From contig NZ_JAHRCU010000004.1 in NCBI RefSeq assembly GCF_019083995.1, positions 124,001-188,000 on the forward strand: a stretch of DNA of 64,000 bases. The letters are read 5' to 3'. The DNA is from Roseococcus sp. SDR. GTDB taxonomy: Bacteria > Pseudomonadota > Alphaproteobacteria > Acetobacterales > Acetobacteraceae. Shown here piece by piece: positions 1 through 8,056 of the stretch (position 1 is its first letter; each line of letters opens with the position of its first letter). Made by a program: the position numbers and the translations under genes. The notes under the pieces are model-generated. The model was given only the letters and a program-made list of their open reading frames with translations, did not search any database and was not told the DNA's origin.

Positions 1-1663
1 CGGCATGCTTGCCCATGGTGTTGTAGGGCGCATAGGGCGGGAATGCGCCGATCGCGGTCATGTCCACCTCGACCAGCGTGGGGCCATCCACCGCGAGCGC
101 GCGCGCCACGACGGCGCCGAATTCCTCGGCTGCGCCGACGCGGAAATAGGGCAGGCCGGCCAGGGCCGCGAGCGGTTCCAGCGCCGGGCCCTGCAATTCG
201 TCGCCGAAGCGCCTTCCATCCACCACCGCATCCTGGATGTGGCGGATCACGCCATAGCCGCGGTCATTCATCACGATGGTGCAAAGCCGCGCGCGCTCCT
301 GCACGGCGGTCCAGAGCTCGGTGAGGTTCATCGCGAAGCCGCCATCGCCCACCATCGCGACCGTCTTGCGATCGCCCGCGCCCATTGCCGCGCCGATGCC
401 GAGCGGCAGGCCAGGGCCGATGGCCGCACCCACCGGATGTACCGCATCGCGCGGGCCATAGACCTCGAAGATGCGGTTGCCCCAGGTGGAGTTGCTGATG
501 GTGATGTCCCGCACCCAGAGTGCGTCGCGCGGCATCACGGCGCGGAGCTGCTTCGCGAAGCCGGCATAGGGGCCGAGCGTCGCCTCATATTCCTCGATGG
601 CGAGCGCCTTGGTGCGCGCGACATCGGCGGCATAGCCGGGCTCCACCGCGATGCGGCCCTTGAGGCGCCGCGCCAGGCCCTGCGCCACCAGCTCCGCATC
701 GCCCTGCAGGAAGTAGCGGTTGGGATAGGTGCGCCCATTCGCCGCCGCATCCACATCCACCTGGATGAGGTTGGCCGGCAGCTTCATGGAGAATTCCATC
801 ATCTCATGCCCGCGCAGGCGCGAGCCGAGCACGAGCATGGCGTCCACGCTTTCGTAGAAGCCCAGGATGCGTGGTGCGCCATTGCCGTGCAGCGCGCCGA
901 AGCTCATCGGGTGGTCCTCGGGGATGATGCCGCGCCCGTTCCAGGAGGAGACGGCGGCGAAGCCGAGGTCGAGCAGCGCCCGCGCCCCCTCGCCCGCCTC
1001 TCGCGCGCCATTGCCCAGCCAGATCATGGGCCGCTTCGCGCGGGCCAGGATCTCCGCCACCTCATCCAGCGCGGCCTCGCTTGGCGGCAGTGGCGGGGGC
1101 GGCGTCAGCGTCAGCGAGTCCAGCTCGCCCGGGCGCGGGATGACGGCGCGTTGCAGATCGATCGGGATCTCGACCGAGACCGGGCCGCGTGGCGGCGTCA
1201 TCGCCTCCTGCGCCGCGCGCAGCAGCACGCCCAGCGCCTCGCTCGCCGCCCGCACGCGATAGGCCGCCTTGCCGGAGGCGGCCAGGATCGCCGTCTGGCC
1301 CGGCACGTCATGCACCGTGCCCATGTCGCGATCCACGAATTTCGTCGCCGTCTGGCCGGTGATGTGCAGCACGGGCGAGCCCGCGAAACGCGCCTCCACC
1401 AGCCCGCCGATGCTGTTGGCCATGCCTGGCCCCGTGCTGGTGAAGAGCACGCCAAGGCCGCCTGTGACCCGCGCATAGGCGTCCGCCATATGGGCGCCGC
1501 CCATCTCGCCGCGGCACATGACGTAGCGGATGGCATTCCGCCGGCCGATCGCGTCCAGCATCGGGATGTTGTGGACGGAGACGATGCCGAAGACCGTGCT
1601 CACGCCGATGCGCGAGAGGAATTCGGCGACCAGGTCGCCCACGGTGTAAGGGGTTTGGGTCAT
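1..1663 (-). CDS. Thiamine diphosphate-dependent enzyme, acetolactate synthase-like (3' end outside window)
   Basis: The C-terminal end lies beyond base 1; 554 codons are visible from an ATG at 1663. The protein has the three-domain layout of the ThDP enzymes related to the acetolactate synthase large subunit. The N-terminal pyrimidine domain carries the catalytic glutamate in CRGEMGAAHMADAYAR, followed by a central FAD/nucleotide-like domain and a C-terminal ThDP-binding domain with the GDGGFAMNLTE...N motif near residues 465-500. Family members decarboxylate or ligate 2-keto acids. It is the last visible gene of a minus-strand operon with acyl-CoA dehydrogenases and a crotonase, separated from the SMP-30 gene by 65 bp holding a long palindrome. 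The context suggests carbon-chain catabolism rather than branched-chain amino acid synthesis. The exact substrate is not readable from the sequence. Confidence 0.85.
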   Translation of the reverse strand, partial: MTQTPYTVGDLVAEFLSRIGVSTVFGIVSVHNIPMLDAIGRRNAIRYVMCRGEMGGAHMADAYARVTGGLGVLFTSTGPGMANSIGGLVEARFAGSPVLHITGQTATKFVDRDMGTVHDVPGQTAILAASGKAAYRVRAASEALGVLLRAAQEAMTPPRGPVSVEIPIDLQRAVIPRPGELDSLTLTPPPPLPPSEAALDEVAEILARAKRPMIWLGNGAREAGEGARALLDLGFAAVSSWNGRGIIPEDHPMSFGALHGNGAPRILGFYESVDAMLVLGSRLRGHEMMEFSMKLPANLIQVDVDAAANGRTYPNRYFLQGDAELVAQGLARRLKGRIAVEPGYAADVARTKALAIEEYEATLGPYAGFAKQLRAVMPRDALWVRDITISNSTWGNRIFEVYGPRDAVHPVGAAIGPGLPLGIGAAMGAGDRKTVAMVGDGGFAMNLTELWTAVQERARLCTIVMNDRGYGVIRHIQDAVVDGRRFGDELQGPALEPLAALAGLPYFRVGAAEEFGAVVARALAVDGPTLVEVDMTAIGAFPPYAPYNTMGKHA

Positions 1664-1680
1664 GGCGCTTCCTCAGGGTT

Positions 1681-1713
1681 CTTGGCGCGCATCGTGTCAC
1701 GATGCGCGCCAAG
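1681..1713. repeat. Perfect 16-bp palindrome between SMP-30 and ThDP enzyme genes
   Basis: CTTGGCGCGCATCGTG (1681-1696) is followed by one base and then its exact reverse complement (1698-1713). It lies in the 65-bp gap between two co-directional genes. There is no T-run after it, so it could be an RNA hairpin that modulates read-through or a dimeric regulator site. The sequence alone does not decide. Confidence 0.6.
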
Positions 1714-1728
1714 CGCCAGCCCCTCGGT

Positions 1729-2661
1729 TCAGACCGCGCCCTGGGTGTTCACATAGATCGAATAGAGCGACTTGCTCGCCGCCATGAAGAGACGGTTGCG
1801 GTGCCGCCCGCCGAAGGCGAGGTTGGCGCAGCGCTCCGGCAGGTCGATGAAGCCGATGGGCGCGCCGGCCGGATTGAACACCTTCACGCCATCCAGCCCC
1901 GGCGCCCCCATGCCCCAGCCGCACCAAAGGTTGCCCGCCACATCCACGCGGAAGCCATCGGGCGTCTCGCCTGCCTCGCAGCGCACCAGCACGCGCCGGT
2001 TGCGCAAGCCGGCGCCGGCCACGTCATAGGCCAGGATATTGCGCGGCTCGCTGCGGCTTTCGATGACGTAGAGGATGCTCTCATCCGGGCTGAAGGCGAG
2101 CCCGTTTGGGTGATTCACGTCATCCGCCACGCAGGTGATGGCGCCGGTCTGGCCATCCAAGCGATAGAGATTCGTGTGCGGCAATTCGGCCTCGCGCCGC
2201 TCGCCTTCGTAGAAGCCCAGCAGGCCGAAGGGCGGGTCGGTGAACCAGATGCTGCCATCGGATTTCACCACCACATCATTCGGGCTGTTCAGACGCTTGC
2301 CCTGATAGTGTTCGGCGATGACGGTGATCCGCCCATCATGCTCGGTGCGGACCACGCGGCCGGTCAGGTGCTCGCAGGTGACGAGGCGGCCTTCGCGGTC
2401 CCGCGTGTTGCCATTCGCGTTGTTGGACGGCTTGCGGAACTCATCCACCAGCCCCGTGCTCTCGGACCAGCGGAGCATCCTGTTGTTGGGGATGTCGGAC
2501 CAGATGAGGCAGCGATGATCGCCGAACCAGACCGGCCCCTCGCCCCAGCGCCCGCCGGTCCAGAGGCATTCGAGCCCGGCCAGCGGCAGGCGCAGCGCGT
2601 TGAAGGCGGGGTCCAGCACGCGGACGGCGGGGTCGGGGTAGCGCTCCACCATGTCGCTCAT
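1729..2661 (-). CDS. SMP-30/gluconolactonase family lactonase
   Basis: This 310-residue protein has the six-bladed propeller signature of SMP-30/gluconolactonase/LRE proteins: GEGPVW near residue 40, the metal-binding stretch LNSPNDVVV followed by DGSIWFTDPP, and HPNGLAFSPDE. Glu, Asn and Asp in these segments are the usual divalent-metal ligands. Family members hydrolyse lactones in sugar-acid or cyclic-ketone pathways. The ATG overlaps the crotonase stop codon (ATGA at 2658-2661), so the two are probably translationally coupled. A second in-frame ATG three codons in (MVERY) is possible. Located in the cytoplasm as judged by the lack of a signal peptide. Confidence 0.88.
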   Translation of the reverse strand: MSDMVERYPDPAVRVLDPAFNALRLPLAGLECLWTGGRWGEGPVWFGDHRCLIWSDIPNNRMLRWSESTGLVDEFRKPSNNANGNTRDREGRLVTCEHLTGRVVRTEHDGRITVIAEHYQGKRLNSPNDVVVKSDGSIWFTDPPFGLLGFYEGERREAELPHTNLYRLDGQTGAITCVADDVNHPNGLAFSPDESILYVIESRSEPRNILAYDVAGAGLRNRRVLVRCEAGETPDGFRVDVAGNLWCGWGMGAPGLDGVKVFNPAGAPIGFIDLPERCANLAFGGRHRNRLFMAASKSLYSIYVNTQGAV

Positions 2662-3461
2662 CGGCCCTGAAACACGCCCTGGCGCTTCTCCAGCATGGCG
2701 TTCACCGCCTCCTTGTGGTCCTCCGTCTCATGCGCGATGGCCTGGAAGGCGGCCGACAATTCGAGCAGCGAGTGCAGCGACATATGCTGCCCCTCGCGCA
2801 GCAGGCGCTTGGTCATGCGCAGCACCTGGGGCGGGTTCTTCGCGACACGGGCGGCGAGCTCCCGCGCCGCGCCCATCAGCTCGGCATGCGGGACGACGCG
2901 GGAAACGAGCCGCGCGGCCAGGGCCTGCTCGGCGTTCAAGGGATCGCCCGTGAAGGACATCTCGGCCGCCATGGCGAGGCCGACGGCGCGCGGCAACAGC
3001 CACGCGCCGCCATCGCCGGGCACGATGCCCACGCGCACGAAGCTCTCGGCGAAGATCGCCTTGTCGGAGGAAATCCGCATGTCGCACATGCAGGCGAGGT
3101 CGAGGCCGGCGCCGATGGCGGCGCCGTTGACGGCCGCGATGGTCGGCACGTCCAGCTCCCAGAGAGCGAGCGGAATGCGCTGGATGCCGCGGCGGTAGTT
3201 CTCGCGCATCACGGCCGGGCTGTCGGCCGCCATGATCCCCTTGCGGTCGCGCATGCCCTTGAGGTCGCCGCCGGCGCAGAAGGCCGGGTCGGCGCCGGTG
3301 ACGATGACGCAGCGCACGCTGTCGTCACGAGCGATGCGCTTGCAGGCGGCCTCGACCTCGTCGCAATCCTCGAAGCCCGAGATGGCGTTGCGCCGCTCGG
3401 GCGCGTTGAGGGTGAGGGTGACGACCGGGCCGTCCTGCTCGATCTTCAGAAAATCAGCCAT
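2658..3461 (-). CDS. Enoyl-CoA hydratase/isomerase family protein
   Basis: A 267-residue crotonase-fold protein. It has the oxyanion-hole segment FCAGGDLKGM (about residues 61-70) and AAVNGAAIGAGLDLACMCDMR (about 107-127), where the backbone NH groups stabilise the thioester enolate. FAESFVRVGIVPGDGG contains acidic residues in the usual catalytic region. Expected role: hydration or isomerisation of an enoyl-CoA made by the acyl-CoA dehydrogenases encoded just upstream. The start overlaps the stop of the upstream dehydrogenase by one base (TGATG), and its stop overlaps the SMP-30 start, so all three belong to one operon. Chain-length specificity cannot be read off. Confidence 0.9.
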   Translation of the reverse strand: MADFLKIEQDGPVVTLTLNAPERRNAISGFEDCDEVEAACKRIARDDSVRCVIVTGADPAFCAGGDLKGMRDRKGIMAADSPAVMRENYRRGIQRIPLALWELDVPTIAAVNGAAIGAGLDLACMCDMRISSDKAIFAESFVRVGIVPGDGGAWLLPRAVGLAMAAEMSFTGDPLNAEQALAARLVSRVVPHAELMGAARELAARVAKNPPQVLRMTKRLLREGQHMSLHSLLELSAAFQAIAHETEDHKEAVNAMLEKRQGVFQGR

Positions 3462-4456
3462 CAGTCAGCTCCTTGCGCATCCCGCGCGGTGATATCCGGC
3501 CAGAGATTGGCCCCGCCGCGCGCCATGGCGTCGCGGCCGATTTCGGTGGCCCAGAAACGCTCCGTGCCGCCCTCCTCCCGCCAGGCCCAGAGGCGGCGTG
3601 TAAAGTGATGCAGCTCGTGATCCTCGGTGATGCCGATGGCGGCAAAGACCTGATGGACGGTGGCGGCACCCATGGTCGCGGCCTCGCCCGCCACGACCTT
3701 GGCGCAGCCGATCTCGAAACCCGCTTCGGCCAGGCCGCGCGCATCCACGGCGCGGGCCGCGGCCTGCACGGCGACCTGCACCGCCGCCACCTCGCCCGCC
3801 ATGGCGGCGAGCTGCTGCTGCACCGCCTGGAACTTCCCGATGGCCCGGCCGAACTGCTTGCGCGTGTTGGCCCAATCCACCGCCAGCGCCAGGATACGCT
3901 CGAGCGCGCCGGCGATCAGTGCCGCCCGGATCAGCGCGAGGCCCAGCAGCGCAGCACGCGGCCCCAGCGCATTGGGCAATTCGCCACGCGCGATGCGGTC
4001 GCCGGGCGTGACGGCATCGCGCGGCTCGCGGCCGATATTCTCGCCCGGCGTCACCTGCCCCGTTGCGTGCAGCGTGACGGCGGCCCCCTTCGGCACCACC
4101 AGGCGCGCCGCATGCCGGCCGAAGGGCACCGGGCCCTGCGCGAGGCCGATCGGGCCTTCCGGCACCTCGATCCCGGCCGCCGAGAGCAGCGCGGCCCCCA
4201 GCATGGTCTCGGCGATGGGGGCCGGCGCGCCATGCCGGCCCAGCACCTGCCAGAGCGCCGCCGCATCGCCCCAGGAGAGGCCGACGCCGCCCGCCTCCTC
4301 CGGCACGAGGGCCAGGTTCAGCCCCTGCTCCTCCAGCCCGGCCCAGAGGCCAGCGGGCCACTCGCCCGCCTCGACGGTGCGCAGCAGGGCCACGCCGCCG
4401 CCATCGGCCATCAGGCGGTCCACCTGCTCGACCAGGATCGAACGCAACTCGCTCAT
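3461..4456 (-). CDS. Acyl-CoA dehydrogenase family protein, short subunit
   Basis: This 331-residue protein is clearly shorter than the usual 380-400 residue acyl-CoA dehydrogenase. The C-terminal four-helix domain is recognisable (NTRKQFGRAIGKFQAVQQQL, about 205-225), including the arginine/glutamine pattern that contacts FAD. The N-terminal and middle beta domains are compressed. Such short partners are known to form heterotetramers with a full-length subunit in the degradation of bulky CoA thioesters such as steroid rings and side chains. Here the full-length partner lies immediately upstream, 14 bp away. The inferred role is the second subunit of an alpha2beta2 dehydrogenase. Confidence 0.88.
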   Translation of the reverse strand: MSELRSILVEQVDRLMADGGGVALLRTVEAGEWPAGLWAGLEEQGLNLALVPEEAGGVGLSWGDAAALWQVLGRHGAPAPIAETMLGAALLSAAGIEVPEGPIGLAQGPVPFGRHAARLVVPKGAAVTLHATGQVTPGENIGREPRDAVTPGDRIARGELPNALGPRAALLGLALIRAALIAGALERILALAVDWANTRKQFGRAIGKFQAVQQQLAAMAGEVAAVQVAVQAAARAVDARGLAEAGFEIGCAKVVAGEAATMGAATVHQVFAAIGITEDHELHHFTRRLWAWREEGGTERFWATEIGRDAMARGGANLWPDITARDAQGAD

Positions 4457-4470
4457 CAGCGCAGCCCCCC

Positions 4471-5607
4471 CTAACGCAGGCCAAGATCGCGCGCGATGAT
4501 GCCGCGCAGGATTTCCCGCGTGCCGCCACGCAGGCTGAAGGTAGGGGCAAGCTGCGCCAGGCCCGCGAGCATGCGCGTGAGTTCCTGCGGGCTGTCGGCG
4601 GGGTCGATCAGGTTGCGGATCTGCTCGGGCAGCGCCTGCTCGAAGACATTGCCGGCGTCCTTGACCAGCGCGGCCTCGACGGCGGGGGATTCGCCCCGCT
4701 CCAGCATGCCACCCACCGAGAGCGACATGCCGCGCAGCGTGTTGAGGCGCGCCACCATGCGGCCGATGGTGACCTCGGCGCCGGGCGTGGGGGCCGCGTT
4801 CAGCGCATCGATGCCTGCGGCCAGTGCGGGATAGGAGGAGAGGTAGCGGTCCGGGCCGCTGCGCTCGAAGGCGAGTTCGCTGGTCGCCTGCGCCCAGCCC
4901 GCACCCTCCTGGCCCAACAGGTCATCCTCGCGCAGCACCACATCGTCGAAGGTGACTTCGTTGAAGCTCTCCTCACCGGCCAGGTCGCGGATCGGGCGGA
5001 TGGAGATGCCGGAGAGACGCAGATCCACCAGGAATTGCGAGAGCCCCGCATGGCGCGCGCCCCCCTCCGGCACGGGCGAGGTGCGGACCAGGGCGATCAT
5101 GTAGTCGCTCTTGTGGGCGAAGGTGGTCCAGATCTTCCGCCCGTTCAGCTTCCACCCGCCGGGCACGCGTTCCGCCTTGGTCCGGAGATTGGCGAGGTCG
5201 CTCCCCGCCTCGGGCTCCGAGAGACCGATGCAGAAGGCGAGTTCGCCGGCCGCGATGCCAGGCAGGATTCGCCGCCGTTGCTCTTCGGTGCCAAGGCGCA
5301 GGATGAGCGGGCCCGATTGCCGGTCGCCGATCCAATGGGCGCCCACCGGCGCGCCGGCCGCCAGCATTTCCTCCAGGACGACGATTCGCTCGAGGCCCGA
5401 GCGCTCATGCCCGCCATAGGCGGCGGGCCAGGTCATGCCGATCCAGCCACGGCGGCCCACGGCGCGGGAGAAGTCGCGGTCGAAGCCCATCCAGCTCCGC
5501 GCCCGCGTCTCGGGGGTCCAATCCCGCCCGGCCTCCGCCAGGAAGTCGCGCAATTCACGGCGCAATTCGGCCGCGCGCGGCGGGGCATCGGGCAGGTCGA
5601 AACGCAT
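4471..5607 (-). CDS. Acyl-CoA dehydrogenase, full-length subunit
   Basis: 378 residues from the ATG at 5607, which is preceded by GGAGGA at ideal spacing; longer readings into the leader lack such a site. Segments typical of the family are FCIGLSEPEAGSDLANLRT (flavin-binding middle domain), GRKIWTTFAHKSDYMIALVRT, and the C-terminal FSLRGGTREILRGIIARDLGL. It oxidises acyl-CoA to 2-enoyl-CoA with FAD, passing electrons to ETF. First gene of a minus-strand operon of five visible genes (second ACAD subunit, crotonase, lactonase, ThDP enzyme), and divergent from hemP. Substrate unknown; the paired-subunit layout favours a branched or cyclic acyl group. Confidence 0.92.
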   Translation of the reverse strand: MRFDLPDAPPRAAELRRELRDFLAEAGRDWTPETRARSWMGFDRDFSRAVGRRGWIGMTWPAAYGGHERSGLERIVVLEEMLAAGAPVGAHWIGDRQSGPLILRLGTEEQRRRILPGIAAGELAFCIGLSEPEAGSDLANLRTKAERVPGGWKLNGRKIWTTFAHKSDYMIALVRTSPVPEGGARHAGLSQFLVDLRLSGISIRPIRDLAGEESFNEVTFDDVVLREDDLLGQEGAGWAQATSELAFERSGPDRYLSSYPALAAGIDALNAAPTPGAEVTIGRMVARLNTLRGMSLSVGGMLERGESPAVEAALVKDAGNVFEQALPEQIRNLIDPADSPQELTRMLAGLAQLAPTFSLRGGTREILRGIIARDLGLR

Positions 5608-5681
5608 GATTTTTCCTCCGACGCGGAGGCTAGCAGGGGGTGGGGGAAGCAGGAACACCACCCCCCGCCCGCCATCTGCAC

Positions 5682-5698
5682 TTGCGAGTCATTCGCAA
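5682..5698. promoter_or_regulatory. Fur-box-like palindrome upstream of hemP
   Basis: TTGCGA-GTCAT-TCGCAA is a perfect 6-bp inverted repeat with a 5-bp centre. It sits 19 bp before the hemP ATG, in the divergent gap with the acyl-CoA dehydrogenase. It resembles the 7-1-7 operators of iron regulators (Fur type) that usually precede haem-uptake genes. It is rated from sequence pattern and context only; which regulator binds (Fur or Irr) is not decided. Confidence 0.6.
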
Positions 5699-5717
5699 AT
5701 AGACTAGCAACCTTCTC

Positions 5718-5900
5718 ATGACCGAAGCCGAAGACCCCCTGCCCTTCCGCCCGCCGCGGCCGCCCGATCGCGGGCCGCGCCGCCGCAGCCTGGATGCCGA
5801 GGTGCTGTTCCGCGACGGCCCCGAGGTCGAGATCCACCACAAGGAGGAGGTCTATCGCCTGCGCCTCACGCGCGGCGGAAAACTCATCCTCACCAAGTAG
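5718..5900 (+). CDS. hemP: Hemin uptake protein HemP
   Basis: A 60-residue protein. The C-terminal half carries the HemP signature: SLDAEVLF, then a beta-rich stretch ending RLRLTRGGKLILTK, matching the family in length and ending. HemP is a small protein found at the head of iron-regulated haem operons; in Burkholderia it is reported to act as an activator of the haem receptor gene. Here it lies 116 bp before a TonB-dependent haem receptor and directly downstream of a Fur-box-like palindrome, so it is probably the first gene of the iron-controlled transcript running to hmuV. The proline/arginine-rich N-terminus is not informative. Confidence 0.9.
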   Translation: MTEAEDPLPFRPPRPPDRGPRRRSLDAEVLFRDGPEVEIHHKEEVYRLRLTRGGKLILTK

Positions 5901-6016
5901 TTCCTTTCCGTCTTCCCGCGTCAGCCAGCCCCGGACCCGAGTCCCGCAAGCCAGCGCGCCATCCGCCGCCCACAGCCGAAGGGGCGCGCGATGGCACCCA
6001 TCCGCAAGGCCTTGCC

Positions 6017-8056
6017 GTGTCCCGCTTTCCCGCCGCCCTGATGCTCACCACCGCGCTCGTCCTGCCCGCCTTCGCGCAGGAGGCCGCAGCACCCGCCACA
6101 ACGCCGGCTGCGGCTCCGGCCGCCAACCCCGCCACCGCGCCCGCCGCCACGCCACTCGACACCGTCACCTCCACCGCGACGCGCACGCCCCAGGTGGCGG
6201 GCGATTCCGCGGTCTCCATCTCGGTGATCACGCGCGAGGAGATCCTGCAGCGCCAGCCGCGCTCGCCGGTGGACCTGCTGGGCGACGTGCCGGGTGTGGA
6301 GATCTCCGGCGCGCCGCGCACCAGCGCGCTGCAGCCCACCATCCGCGGCCTGGGCGATGAGCGCATCGTGCTCCGCATCGACGGTGTGCGGAACAACTTC
6401 AACGCGGGCCATCGCGGCCGCACCTTCATCGACCCGGAACTGCTGCGCCAGGTGGATGTGCTGCGCGGCCCCTCCTCCTCGCTCTACGGCTCGGGCGCGC
6501 TGGGCGGCGTCATCTCCTTCCGCACGATCGACCCGGAGGATGTGATCCTGGGAAGCGCGCCGGTGGGCGGCTTCTTCTCGGGCGGGTATCAGACGCAGGG
6601 CGCCTCGGCGCGCGGGCTTGGCGTCATGGCCGCGCGCGCGGGGGACTTCTCCGCCCTCGTCGCCTCCTCGGGCTTCCGCAACGGCCAGTACCGGGACGGT
6701 GCGGACCGCATCATCCAGTTCAGCGGCGACAATGTGCTGAACCTGCTGGGCAAGCTGAACTGGAGCCCGGGCTTCCACCGCTTCCAGCTCCAGGCCAGCC
6801 GCTACGAGAACGCGAACCAGATCCCGATCGCGGCCAATACCGCCACGACCACCGGCATCGCCGAGCGCACCACGCTGCAGGAGAGCGTCTCGCTGCGGTA
6901 CAACTACGCCAACCCGGCGATGCCGCTCTTCGAGCCGAGCCTCACGCTCTACAACAACTATGTCGAGCTGAACGAAGCGCGGATCGCCGCCCCCAACGCG
7001 CGGGACCGTACGCGGCTCAACACCAAGGGCATCGAGGCGCAGAACACCTCGCGCTTCACCCTCTTCGGGCCGGAGCGCCACACCTTCGTGGTCGGTCTCG
7101 AAGCCTATCAGGATGAGCAGCGCGGCTATCAGAACGGCCTGCCCCGCCTGCAATTCCCGAGCGCCAACCAGGATGTGCTGGGCCTCTACGTCCAGGATGA
7201 GATCCGCTGGGGCAATTGGACGCTGCTGCCCGGCGTGCGCTTCGACCGTTTCCAGCAGGAGCGCGGCTCGGGCGCCAATTCGCAGGACAACAGCCGCGCC
7301 TCGCCGCGCGTGAGCCTCGCCTGGCAGGCGACGCCCTGGGCGCAGCCCTATGTCTCCTATTCGGAGGCCTTCCGCGCGCCCTCACTGACCGAGCTCTATG
7401 TCGGCGGGCAGCATTTCCCGGGCAATTTCTTCGTGCCCAACCCGAACCTGCAGCCCGAGACGGCGAAGAACATCGAAGCGGGCGTGGATCTGCGCTTCCG
7501 CGACGTGCTGAACGAGAATGACCGCGTCCGCGGCCGCATCGCAATCTTCCGCAACAACATCCAGAACTTCATCGAGCAGACGGTGGGCCGCACCACCACG
7601 ACCAGCGCCAATATCGGCGAGGCGCGGATCGAGGGCATCGAGGCGGAGCTGCAGTACGACACGCCCTTCTGGTTCGCCCGCCTCGCCGGCTCGGCGCTGC
7701 GTGGCACGAACCTCGAGACCAACCTGCCCCTGGCCTCCATCCCGGCCCAGCGGCTGACGCTCAATGGCGGCTACCGCTTCCTCGAGCAGGGCCTGACGCT
7801 CGGCTCGCGCCTCGCGCTGAACGCGGCGCAGGACCGGCTGCCCAATACGGTGAACTACCGCGTCACCGCGGCCTCGGCCGTGTGGGACCTCTATGCCACC
7901 TGGCAGCCGACCTTCGCCCCCAACCTGCGCCTCGACGTCGCCGTCAACAATGTGACGGACGCGACCTATCGGCGCTCCAACTGGAATGGCGTGCCGACGC
8001 CGGCCTATGCCGAGATCGGGCGCAACTTCCTCGTGGCGCTCCGGGCCAGCTTCTGA
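6017..8056 (+). CDS. hmuR: TonB-dependent haem/haemoglobin receptor (HmuR-type)
   Basis: 679 residues from a GTG start at 6017 with AAGG seven bases upstream; an ATG at 6041 is an alternative. The signal peptide is FPAALMLTTALVLPAFAQE. A plug domain (about 45-160) contains DLLGDVPGVEI, the RIDGVRNNFN region and the LYGSGALGGVI segment, followed by a 22-strand barrel ending in phenylalanine. The haem-receptor boxes FRAP (residues 452-455) and NPNL (475-478) flank a histidine at 466, the arrangement expected for haem-binding receptors. It should import haem across the outer membrane using TonB energy; the tonB gene follows with no gap. Confidence 0.93.
   Translation: MSRFPAALMLTTALVLPAFAQEAAAPATTPAAAPAANPATAPAATPLDTVTSTATRTPQVAGDSAVSISVITREEILQRQPRSPVDLLGDVPGVEISGAPRTSALQPTIRGLGDERIVLRIDGVRNNFNAGHRGRTFIDPELLRQVDVLRGPSSSLYGSGALGGVISFRTIDPEDVILGSAPVGGFFSGGYQTQGASARGLGVMAARAGDFSALVASSGFRNGQYRDGADRIIQFSGDNVLNLLGKLNWSPGFHRFQLQASRYENANQIPIAANTATTTGIAERTTLQESVSLRYNYANPAMPLFEPSLTLYNNYVELNEARIAAPNARDRTRLNTKGIEAQNTSRFTLFGPERHTFVVGLEAYQDEQRGYQNGLPRLQFPSANQDVLGLYVQDEIRWGNWTLLPGVRFDRFQQERGSGANSQDNSRASPRVSLAWQATPWAQPYVSYSEAFRAPSLTELYVGGQHFPGNFFVPNPNLQPETAKNIEAGVDLRFRDVLNENDRVRGRIAIFRNNIQNFIEQTVGRTTTTSANIGEARIEGIEAELQYDTPFWFARLAGSALRGTNLETNLPLASIPAQRLTLNGGYRFLEQGLTLGSRLALNAAQDRLPNTVNYRVTAASAVWDLYATWQPTFAPNLRLDVAVNNVTDATYRRSNWNGVPTPAYAEIGRNFLVALRASF

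Noticed and set aside
5-1756. A 583-codon open frame on the plus strand at the left edge.
   Set aside because: Antisense to the ThDP enzyme, whose GDG...N motif and catalytic Glu are clear; the plus-strand translation has no domain and a composition typical of shadow frames.
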